A stretch of 10,267 bases of DNA, from the NCBI GenBank assembly GCA_945834545.1, contig CAMAHO010000066.1, forward strand, positions 1-10,267, written 5' to 3'. The stretch comes from an uncultured Lachnospiraceae bacterium. Its GTDB lineage: Bacteria > Bacillota > Clostridia > Lachnospirales > Lachnospiraceae. A program made the translations under genes and the position numbers. The notes under the pieces were generated by a model, which worked only from the letters and a program-made list of their open reading frames with translations, was not told the DNA's origin and ran no database searches. Shown one piece after another: positions 4,629 to 10,267 of this stretch (the first letter of the stretch is position 1; every line of letters starts with the position of its first letter).

Positions 4629-6530
4629 ATGAAACCATTTTTTTTCACTGATTTTTCATTAAAGGATTTGACCCTGTTGGGAGAGTATCAGGTAAATGCA
4701 TTAGAGAAGGAAATCAATTATCTCCTAAGCTTTGATTTGGATCGTTTGCTGGCAGGCTTTCGTGAGACCGCAGGTTTGGATAAGAAAGGCAAGGAGAGAT
4801 ACGGAGGCTGGGAGAGCCTGTTGATTGGAGGGCATACTCTGGGGCACTATCTGACGGCCTGTGCACAAGCTTACAGCAGTGCCAACACAGGCAACGAGGA
4901 GAAGGAGGGTCTGGCAAAGAACCTGACCTATCTGGTACAAGAGCTTAGAGCCTGTCAGCTTGCTCAGGGAACCGGCTTGATTTTTGGAGCCATTATCCTG
5001 GACCCTTCCAATGTGGAGCAGCAATTTGATATGGTGGAGCAGGGAAAAACGGAGATTTTCAAGGAGTCCTGGGTCCCTTATTACACCTTACATAAGCTCT
5101 TTTGCGGGTTGGTAAGCATAGCTTATCTGGAACAGGAGCTGGGGGAGACGGCAAAGCTGGCGAAGGTGATAGCCTCTGATTTAGCGGATTGGGTGTACAA
5201 CCGAGGCAGTAAGTGGAGTGAGCAAACCCACAAGACAGTGCTGTCCATTGAGTATGGCGGGGTGAACGATTGCCTGTATGATGTCTATCTGTTGACCGGA
5301 AAAGAGGAGCATCTGAAGGCGGCCCAGCTCTTCGATGAGGTGGAGTTGTTTGAGCGCATTTATCACGCAAAACCCGGTGATGACGCGTTGAATAATATGC
5401 ATGCCAATACCAACATCCCTAAATTCCAGGGAGCTTTGAAACGATATCTGGTGACAGGGGAGGAGCGGTTCTTAGAGTATGTGAAGCACTTCTTCTGGTT
5501 GGTAGCAAACTGCCATTCCTATATCACTGGGGATAACAGTGAGTGGGAGCATTTTGGCAAGGACAACATACTGGATGGAGAGAGAACCAATTGCAACTGC
5601 GAAACCTGCAATGCCTATAATATGCTTAAGATCTGTAAGCTTTTGTACATGATTACCGGAGATACCGTCTATGCAGATTGGTATGAGAACACCTATTTGA
5701 ATTCCATTATGTCCTCTCAGAACCCGGAAACCGGAATGACCACCTATTTTCAGCCCATGGCCAGTGGGTATTTTAAGACCTTTTCAACGCCCTTTGATAG
5801 CTTTTGGTGTTGTACCGGCTCCGGAATGGAGAGCTTTACCAAGCTGCCGGAAAGCTATTATTTCCACACAGAGAATGCGCTGGTGGTGAACCAGTATCTG
5901 TCCTCCAAGGTGGAGTGGAGAGAAAAGGGAATGGCACTAGTTCAAAAAACCAGGTTCCCTATGGAAAATACAGCCAGCTTTACAGTGGAAGGAAGATTTC
6001 AGGGAGAGCTGTGGTTCCGCATTCCTAAGTGGCTTAAGGGAGAGCTGCAGATACGCCTGGACGGAAAGCAGGCGGATTATGAGACCAGAGTCATCGGCGA
6101 GGGCCGCGGATATGCAGTTCTGACAGGTGATTTTGAACAGGATACTCTGATTGAGTTGACACTGTCTGCAGGAATTACCCCCAAAAACCTTCCGGATGGA
6201 CAACATACCTATGGTTTCCTGTACGGCCCCTATGTTCTTTGCGGACTGGTGGGAAGGGACCACATGGAAGAGGGTAAAACCGGAGTGGATGTGACCATCG
6301 CCAAGGAGAAAGCCTTCGGTAAGGCAATCTTTAAAGACAAGGAGGAGGTCATCACGGTTAAGGAGGCCAGCGTGGAGCAGTTTATGGACCATATTGACAG
6401 CCATATGACGCCTGTGAAACGAGAGGGAGGCTTGTATTTTAAGCTGCAAGATACGGATGCTGATTTGGAGTACACCCTTCACTATTCTCAGTATCAATCC
6501 AGATTTGGCCTGTATTTTCAGTTTCAGTAA
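4629..6530 (+). CDS. GH127 family glycosidase, probable beta-L-arabinofuranosidase
   Basis: A 633-residue cytoplasmic enzyme of the DUF1680/GH127 family, which removes beta-L-arabinofuranose from arabino-oligosaccharides by a zinc-bound cysteine nucleophile. Seen: RLLAGFRETAGL and YGGWESLLIGGHTLGHYL near the N-terminus, and CNCETCNAYNMLK with E325 and C327. FDSFWCCTGSGMES follows, with C394 and C395. These correspond to the E-C-C-C zinc set of Bifidobacterium HypBA1, making C394 the likely nucleophile. E307 in EHF is the likely acid/base (inference from spacing). A beta-rich C-terminal domain follows. There is no signal peptide, so the substrate must be imported. The start at 4629 has GGGAG six bases upstream and precedes the conserved FSLKDLTLLGEY; an in-frame ATG at 4560 would add 23 residues but has a weak ribosome binding site. 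Related family members attack other sugars, so the exact substrate is unproven. No terminator separates it from ylmC. Confidence 0.92.
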   Translation: MKPFFFTDFSLKDLTLLGEYQVNALEKEINYLLSFDLDRLLAGFRETAGLDKKGKERYGGWESLLIGGHTLGHYLTACAQAYSSANTGNEEKEGLAKNLTYLVQELRACQLAQGTGLIFGAIILDPSNVEQQFDMVEQGKTEIFKESWVPYYTLHKLFCGLVSIAYLEQELGETAKLAKVIASDLADWVYNRGSKWSEQTHKTVLSIEYGGVNDCLYDVYLLTGKEEHLKAAQLFDEVELFERIYHAKPGDDALNNMHANTNIPKFQGALKRYLVTGEERFLEYVKHFFWLVANCHSYITGDNSEWEHFGKDNILDGERTNCNCETCNAYNMLKICKLLYMITGDTVYADWYENTYLNSIMSSQNPETGMTTYFQPMASGYFKTFSTPFDSFWCCTGSGMESFTKLPESYYFHTENALVVNQYLSSKVEWREKGMALVQKTRFPMENTASFTVEGRFQGELWFRIPKWLKGELQIRLDGKQADYETRVIGEGRGYAVLTGDFEQDTLIELTLSAGITPKNLPDGQHTYGFLYGPYVLCGLVGRDHMEEGKTGVDVTIAKEKAFGKAIFKDKEEVITVKEASVEQFMDHIDSHMTPVKREGGLYFKLQDTDADLEYTLHYSQYQSRFGLYFQFQ

Positions 6531-6619
6531 GGAAAAAAGGGGAGTTTTGCAGAGAAAAGCATATAGTAAAGAAAAGGCTATTTATCTGAACTCATCGGAT
6601 AGAGGCTGGCAGGTGAAGT

Positions 6620-6853
6620 ATGCTTTATTCTGAGTTAAAAAATAAGGATGTCATTAATCTCCGGGACTGCAGACGCCTGGGCAGGGTATGTGATTTAGAG
6701 TTTGACCCCTGCAACGGTACTATCTGCAAGATTATTGTTCCCGGAGATTTTGGCATTATGTGTCTGTTTCATCCCAAGCAGGAAATCTGTATTCCGTTTC
6801 GGGACATCAAGCAAATTGGGCCGGATATCATTTTAGTGGATGTGATGGCTTAA
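6620..6853 (+). CDS. ylmC: YlmC/YmxH family sporulation-associated PRC-barrel protein
   Basis: A 77-residue protein with the family layout: YSELKNKDVINLRDCRRLGRVCDLEFD, then GTICKIIVPGD and IPFRDIKQIGPDIILVDV. This is a single PRC-barrel-like beta domain and the full usual length. Family members are found near sigG and nrdR in many clostridia and bacilli and are linked to sporulation by context; the molecular role is not known. AGGTG at 6611-6615 supports the ATG at 6620. The 89 bases after the GH127 stop contain no clear terminator or promoter, so part of its transcription may come from the arabinosidase gene. Two cysteines lie in the first half (17 and 24) and three later (32, 36, 49), an unusual number for so small a domain. 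Confidence 0.88.
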   Translation: MLYSELKNKDVINLRDCRRLGRVCDLEFDPCNGTICKIIVPGDFGIMCLFHPKQEICIPFRDIKQIGPDIILVDVMA

Positions 6854-6871
6854 GGGGATTTTAGTCCGGGT

Positions 6872-6913
6872 GTTGTCATTTTTAGCGCAGTCGTTATCAT
6901 TTTTAGCACAGTC
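6872..6913. repeat. Two tandem 21-bp units upstream of nrdR promoter
   Basis: Units at 6872-6892 and 6893-6913 are identical except at two positions; the shared core is TCATTTTTAGCRCAGTC. A decayed third unit may follow (6914-6930). The period of 21 equals two helical turns, so bound proteins would lie on the same DNA face. The array ends 10 bases before the nrdR -35. The sequence does not resemble the NrdR box. It may be an activator site or simply slippage. Confidence 0.6.
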
Positions 6914-6923
6914 GTCGGCATGA

Positions 6924-6952
6924 TTGACAGAAAGGCGATTTTAAGGTAAAAT
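6924..6952 (+). promoter_or_regulatory. Sigma-A promoter of nrdR
   Basis: TTGACA (6924-6929) is a perfect -35, and TAAAAT (6947-6952) lies 17 bases downstream with 5 of 6 matches. Transcription would start near 6959, giving a leader of about 60 bases before the ATG at 7018. This separates nrdR control from ylmC. Confidence 0.82.
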
Positions 6953-7017
6953 TTTTTAGGAAGTGTATGTTGACATTGGGGTATTGGACTACCCGATATC
7001 CGACCTGGAGGTGGCAG

Positions 7018-7467
7018 ATGAAGTGTCCATTTTGTAACCATGAAAATACTCGTGTAATTGATTCCAGACCGGCCGAGGATAATAATTCCATAAGACGCCG
7101 AAGGATTTGTGATGAATGTGGGAAGCGTTTCACCACCTATGAAAAAATTGAGACCATACCGCTGATCATTATAAAAAAGGACAACAACAGAGAGGCCTAT
7201 GACAGGACAAAGCTGGAGGGCGGTGTGCTTCGTGCCTGCCATAAACGTCCCGTCAGCGCAAAGCAGATTACCACTTTGTTGGACGAGGTGGAGACTGAAA
7301 TCTTCAACATGGAGGAGAGGGAGATTTCCAGTCAGGTGATTGGCGAGCTGGTGATGAATAAGCTCAGAGATCTGGATATGGTTGCCTATGTGCGCTTTGC
7401 ATCGGTATACCGCGAGTTTAAGGATATCAATACCTTTATGGATGAGCTGAAGAAGGTCTTAAAGTAA
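7018..7467 (+). CDS. nrdR: Transcriptional repressor NrdR
   Basis: A 149-residue repressor of ribonucleotide reductase genes. An N-terminal zinc ribbon is visible (C3, C6, C31, C34 in MKCPFC and CDECGKRFTTYE) with the basic stretch IRRRRIC. An ATP-cone domain from about 49 to 139 (IIIKKDNNREAYDRTKLEGG through VAYVRFASVYREF) senses ATP versus dATP. The length matches the family. The ATG at 7018 is chosen because NrdR proteins begin MKCPFC and GGAGG lies six bases upstream (7007-7011); an in-frame ATG at 6967 would add 17 residues unlike the family. The gene has its own strong promoter. No ribonucleotide reductase gene is present in the window, so the targets lie elsewhere. Confidence 0.97.
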   Translation: MKCPFCNHENTRVIDSRPAEDNNSIRRRRICDECGKRFTTYEKIETIPLIIIKKDNNREAYDRTKLEGGVLRACHKRPVSAKQITTLLDEVETEIFNMEEREISSQVIGELVMNKLRDLDMVAYVRFASVYREFKDINTFMDELKKVLK

Positions 7468-7531
7468 GCCTATAAAGTTTTAGGCAACAATGCCGATATA
7501 TTTTACACAAAATACAAAGGAGGTACCGGTT

Positions 7532-7918
7532 ATGGGAATTGGTTCCGTAAATAACTATAATAGCATATTCCAAAACTACAGGGTTCCTACTATTCCCGTG
7601 ATTTCTCCCGAGGAGCTTAAGAGACAGCAGGAGAATGTATCGGCTACCCCGGCAGCGCGTACTACAGCAGAGAATTCGGGTGCAATGGCTGAACAGAAGA
7701 AACCCAATGCTTTGCTGGAAGATGTTTCCATGGGATTCCGAAAGAATGACGATTACGGCTATTTAGGTCAGGAGGCAGATATCACTGCCTTGGACAAACC
7801 GGCCTATTTAGGGGATGCTCAAAAGGACAATGTGTTAAGGGATTATCAATACTTTGTGGGCAGCTCCAGAAATTTAGCCAATGAGACACCAGATGGCTTG
7901 GTGATTCCAAAGTTCTGA
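7532..7918 (+). CDS. Hypothetical protein with conserved-looking FVGSSRNL tail
   Basis: A 128-residue soluble protein without a named family that I can identify. The N-terminus (GIGSVNNYNSIFQNYRVPTIP) and the alanine-rich stretch at about 45-65 look flexible. The C-terminal half (about 75-128) looks folded and ends in DYQYFVGSSRNLANETPDG followed by LVIPKF; I have the impression that similar tails occur in other Lachnospiraceae proteins of unknown function, but this is memory, not a search. AAAGGAGGTA at 7516-7525 strongly supports the ATG at 7532; an in-frame ATG at 7490 lacks such a site. There is no signal peptide or membrane segment. It follows nrdR by 64 bases with no clear terminator between, so the two may be cotranscribed. 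The stop is followed almost at once by the second structured element. Confidence 0.82.
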   Translation: MGIGSVNNYNSIFQNYRVPTIPVISPEELKRQQENVSATPAARTTAENSGAMAEQKKPNALLEDVSMGFRKNDDYGYLGQEADITALDKPAYLGDAQKDNVLRDYQYFVGSSRNLANETPDGLVIPKF

Positions 7919-7923
7919 TATTT

Positions 7924-7970
7924 TGTAGGATTGTGGGAGCAGGTCGTGCGAAACAATCCGTAGGTATCAT
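7924..7970 (+). other. Possible structured leader element, copy B
   Basis: TAGGATTGT (7926-7934) can pair with ACAATCC (7953-7959) and then TA (7961-7962) around a bulged G at 7960, giving nine pairs. The interior contains GGGAGC and a small GCA/TGC hairpin. The flanking and inner blocks match copy A near 3046-3110, although the interiors differ in length, which argues for a conserved fold rather than a plain duplication. It starts six bases after the stop of the previous gene and is followed by a small AGGG/CCCT hairpin (7976-7991) and the terminator at 8014. I cannot name the RNA class, and could not place a convincing promoter before it. Confidence 0.4.
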
Positions 7971-8013
7971 AATAAGGGACTTTTGACCCTAATATCATAT
8001 TTATGAAATAGAT

Positions 8014-8042
8014 AAAAAAGAGGCCGTACCGGTCTCTTTTTT
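8014..8042 (+). terminator. Rho-independent terminator abutting the GH27 ribosome binding site
   Basis: AAAAAAGAGGCC (8014-8025) pairs with GGTCTCTTTTTT (8031-8042), 12 pairs with one G-T, around a five-base loop, and ends in a six-T run. It is the strongest hairpin in the window. The next base begins AGGAGGT (8043-8049), the ribosome binding site of the GH27 gene. It could end the upstream transcript, or act as an attenuator of the downstream operon. Confidence 0.85.
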
Positions 8043-8056
8043 AGGAGGTAAAAAAC

Positions 8057-9862
8057 ATGCAGCATGAGGTACCCAAGAAACCTAAAAAAATTGAGGACAT
8101 GGCATTTCGTTTCGACGCGTTTGCCAATGGGAAAGCAGTCTATAACAAGACGAAAAATCGTCTTCCGGCTATGGGCTGGAACAGCTGGAATGCCTTTGGC
8201 AGCGGCAACACGGAAGCTCTTACCAAGGCTATGGCAGATGCTCTAGTAGAGCTTGGCCTGGACAAGCTGGGCTATCAGTATGTGGTGTTGGATGACGGAT
8301 GTTACAAGTCAGAAAGAATCGAAGGGAAATTGTCCAATGAGGATGTAAAGTTTCCCGGCGGATTTAAGGCCTTGTCGAACTACATCCACGAGAAGGGACT
8401 GCTGTTTGGCATGTACAATGATATCGGCACCAATCTCTGCGCCGGCGCAGCGGTAGGTACCTGTGGCCATGAGGAGATGGATGCGGCGTCCTATCTGGAA
8501 TGGGGCGTGGATTTTATGAAGGTAGATAACTGCTATTATCTGTGGGACAATGCTACCTTTTCTGATGCTACCAACGCCAGGTATGTATATGCACCCAATA
8601 TCAAGGGGATACGCCTGGAGGGAGAGGGTATGCAGCTTTCCCTGAATGCAGTGGCTGACGGCCGGCTGACGGGACGTGGTGGCGAGAAGAAAGAGGATTA
8701 CGTGACTAATCTGGGCACCTTTGACGGAACGGGTCCGGATGCTACGCCCATAGGGGTACAGAGTGGGGAATTGGAATTTCGTATTGTTGCCCCTAAGGAC
8801 GGGGAATATAAGCTTTATGTCAATTTCGCTTCCGGGGAGGAGCCTGGTTGTGGCTCCTGGCTGCAGGTAGCTGTGGGAAATGGGGAAGAGACTAAGCTGT
8901 TTTATGATGACTTCCTGATTTCCGAGAAGAATCAGGAGGGAGAGAGTCTTTTCTCTGAGTCGGCTGCAATTACGGTTGCTCTGAAGGAGGGGGAAAATAC
9001 ACTTCGACTGATGAATCACAGACGGCAGGAAAACACCCTGGATTCGTATGCAACCTTATTGAAGGCCTTGAAGGAGCAGGCACCCCAAAAGGATATCCTG
9101 CTGTCTATCTGCGAATGGGGCAAGACACAGCCGCACAACTGGGGCTATAAAGTAGGAGACTCTTGGAGAATCTTAAACGATATTACATTCCGGGTGGGAG
9201 CAGACGGTGACCCGGGTGTGGGCAGCTGGACAGATGGTTACACGCCCAGTGTTACCTCTCAATACAACAAAGCTGTCATCATGGATGAGTTTGCCGGCCT
9301 TGACAAGGGTTGGAATGATCCGGATATGCTGATGGTGGGAATGAATGGCTTGACAGAGGAAATGTGCAGGACTCATTTTGCTATGTGGTGTATGATGAAT
9401 TCCCCTCTGATGCTGGGCTTAGATTTGCGTCGTGTGAAGAAGGGGGACTGGATCTATCAGATTATCGCCAATAAAGAGCTGATTGCCTTAAACCAGGATG
9501 CCTTGGGAATCCAGGCAAAGAGAATCTATTGCTCTCTTGAAAAGGAGAATCCCGATACCGCTTACATCCGGGATACGAACAGAGTGGATGTGTTGGCAAA
9601 GCCTCTTGCGGATGGAGGGGTAGCCCTTTCCTTTATCAATGTAAGTGATAAAGTGCAGGGAAAGCAGACCGTTACGAAAGCACAGATTCTGGAAAGGCTG
9701 AGTGAAAAGCTTGGTGAGAATAGCTTATTTGAGCAGGCTAAAGCCTACAAAATAACAGATTTGTGGAATGGCAATAGCTGGGAAAGCACCTCAGATTTGT
9801 TTGAGACAGAGAGCCTGTCTGCTTATGGGAATGCGACCTGGAAGGTAACTCCTGTGTTATGA
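8057..9862 (+). CDS. GH27 alpha-galactosidase-like glycosidase with inserted CBM-like domain
   Basis: A 601-residue cytoplasmic glycoside hydrolase. The family-27 barrel starts with PAMGWNSWNAFG (about 34-45) and continues through VVLDDGCY and GLLFGMYND. The nucleophile motif is FMKVDNC with D157, followed by ICEWG, and the acid/base motif is WNDPDML with D423. NSPLMLGLDLR and NQDALG follow, then a C-terminal beta domain from about 490. Nucleophile and acid/base are 266 residues apart instead of about 60 in ordinary GH27 enzymes, because residues about 181-327 form a beta-sandwich-like insert (ELEFRIVAPKDGEYKLYVNF, VALKEGENTLRLM) resembling CBM6/35 modules. GH27 members act on alpha-galactosides, but some attack alpha-N-acetylgalactosamine or beta-L-arabinopyranose, so the substrate is open. 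AGGAGGT seven bases upstream fixes the start. No signal peptide. It overlaps the next gene by four bases. Confidence 0.92.
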   Translation: MQHEVPKKPKKIEDMAFRFDAFANGKAVYNKTKNRLPAMGWNSWNAFGSGNTEALTKAMADALVELGLDKLGYQYVVLDDGCYKSERIEGKLSNEDVKFPGGFKALSNYIHEKGLLFGMYNDIGTNLCAGAAVGTCGHEEMDAASYLEWGVDFMKVDNCYYLWDNATFSDATNARYVYAPNIKGIRLEGEGMQLSLNAVADGRLTGRGGEKKEDYVTNLGTFDGTGPDATPIGVQSGELEFRIVAPKDGEYKLYVNFASGEEPGCGSWLQVAVGNGEETKLFYDDFLISEKNQEGESLFSESAAITVALKEGENTLRLMNHRRQENTLDSYATLLKALKEQAPQKDILLSICEWGKTQPHNWGYKVGDSWRILNDITFRVGADGDPGVGSWTDGYTPSVTSQYNKAVIMDEFAGLDKGWNDPDMLMVGMNGLTEEMCRTHFAMWCMMNSPLMLGLDLRRVKKGDWIYQIIANKELIALNQDALGIQAKRIYCSLEKENPDTAYIRDTNRVDVLAKPLADGGVALSFINVSDKVQGKQTVTKAQILERLSEKLGENSLFEQAKAYKITDLWNGNSWESTSDLFETESLSAYGNATWKVTPVL

Positions 9863-10267
9863 CAACGGCAGAGCTTGTAAAATCCATATGGATGCTATGG
9901 AAAGAGGGGGAAGAGAATGCTTTCTCCTCTTGTTTTCGTGATTTTTTCGCCTACGGCAGAAAGAAGGGCTGGCTGGAGGATCAGGACGAAAGAGGTCAGG
10001 AGACTCCTGTGAATCGTATGACAGCTGCCAGAATCCTCCATGGCTTTTTGCGAAAGGAGCTTGGGGAGCCGGATGAATCGGACTGGAGAGGTGCTGAGCA
10101 TTTGAAGGATATCTATGATTGCCATACCTGCGTAGGTCATGTAGCCCAGATGTATGCCAAGGGGATTATGGAGGCGGAAAACCAGGTCTTTGGAATGCAG
10201 AGACTGCTTACCTCCAAGGAAGCAGCCTTGTATCTGGCACGGGTATTTGGAACAGCAGACAGGCTTA
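9859..10267 (+). CDS. SLH-like domain protein, N-terminal part (runs off window)
   Basis: An uninterrupted frame of 136 codons begins at ATG 9859, overlapping the GH27 stop (ATGA), and continues past the window end. Translational coupling is likely, so the product probably works with the GH27 enzyme. Residues about 50-132 resemble an S-layer-homology repeat: NRMTAARILHGFL, then HLKDIYDCHTCVGHVAQMYA with KGIM after it, and LTSKEAALYLARVF. These correspond to the usual R-x-E-x-A helix, the D-hydrophobic strand, the A-x-x-x-GI turn and the next helix. There is no signal peptide, which is odd for an SLH protein, and cysteines C88 and C91 sit inside the repeat. An intracellular variant of the fold, perhaps fused to an enzyme domain further on, is possible. 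The coding call is strong; the domain call is tentative. Confidence 0.75.
   Translation, partial: MTTAELVKSIWMLWKEGEENAFSSCFRDFFAYGRKKGWLEDQDERGQETPVNRMTAARILHGFLRKELGEPDESDWRGAEHLKDIYDCHTCVGHVAQMYAKGIMEAENQVFGMQRLLTSKEAALYLARVFGTADRL

Noticed and set aside
5937..6497. 186-residue open frame on the minus strand
   Set aside because: Antisense shadow of the GH127 gene, whose plus-strand frame carries clear catalytic motifs.
6547..6567. TTGCAG and TATAGT as a ylmC promoter
   Set aside because: The spacer is only nine bases, far too short for sigma-A.
6850..7242. 130-residue minus-strand frame with a repeated LKM-type tail
   Set aside because: The repeat in its tail is only the 21-bp tandem DNA repeat translated; the rest is antisense to nrdR.
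7941..7965. GGTCGTG and CCGTAGG resembling parts of the ZTP (pfl) riboswitch
   Set aside because: Only short fragments agree, spacing and pseudoknot partners do not fit, and the second copy lacks the GGTCGTG block.
7983..8014. TTGACC and TAGATA as a GH27 promoter
   Set aside because: The spacer is 20 bases and the -10 is poor; transcription would also begin inside the terminator hairpin.
8309..9019. 236-residue open frame on the minus strand
   Set aside because: It lies wholly opposite the GH27 gene, has no family resemblance and no credible ribosome binding site.

Overview
The window looks like a chromosomal segment of a spore-forming, probably gut-dwelling Firmicute of Lachnospiraceae type. 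Evidence seen directly: a complete sigma-G gene, a YlmC/YmxH sporulation-family gene, NrdR, strong AGGAGG-type ribosome binding sites, an exact Gram-positive LexA box, and intracellular glycosidases for plant glycans. The family assignment is inference from gene content and style; I cannot run a search.

Layout, left to right. (1) 67-351: the C-terminal piece of an S41-type peptidase, cut off upstream by an in-frame TGA and so probably decayed. (2) 380-2026: an SOS operon. A sigma-A promoter with a perfect LexA box in its spacer drives a Y-family translesion polymerase of UmuC-like length and a 103-residue partner of unknown function. (3) 2089-2936, minus strand: sigG with a sigma-G/F-like promoter. 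(4) 2983-3482: a possible structured leader followed by a small two-helix membrane protein. (5) 3559-6530: a divergent AraC-type regulator and a GH127 beta-L-arabinofuranosidase, with face-to-face promoters and a candidate operator between them. (6) 6620-7467: ylmC then nrdR, the latter with its own very good promoter behind a 21-bp tandem repeat. (7) 7532-7918: a 128-residue protein of unknown function. (8) 7926-8042: a second copy of the structured element seen near 3050-3110, then a strong terminator that ends at the base before the next ribosome binding site. (9) 8057-10267: a GH27 alpha-galactosidase-like enzyme whose barrel is interrupted by a carbohydrate-binding-module-like insert, overlapped (ATGA) by a gene with SLH-like sequence that runs off the window.

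In clostridia and bacilli sigG usually follows spoIIGA-sigE and lies close to ylmC and, in clostridia, nrdR. Here sigG points away from ylmC-nrdR, and the AraC/GH127 arabinose module and the membrane-protein gene lie between them, so a conserved sporulation neighbourhood appears to have been opened by sugar-utilisation genes.

The most interesting unexplained signals are the paired element upstream of 3153 and 8057, the terminator abutting the ribosome binding site of the GH27 gene, the SOS-linked unknown gene at 1715, and the domain-in-barrel GH27. No tRNA, rRNA, CRISPR array, transposase or phage gene was seen. No stretch longer than 300 bases lacks a gene or gene remnant; the longest gap (2869-3152) holds the sigG promoter and the first copy of the structured element.
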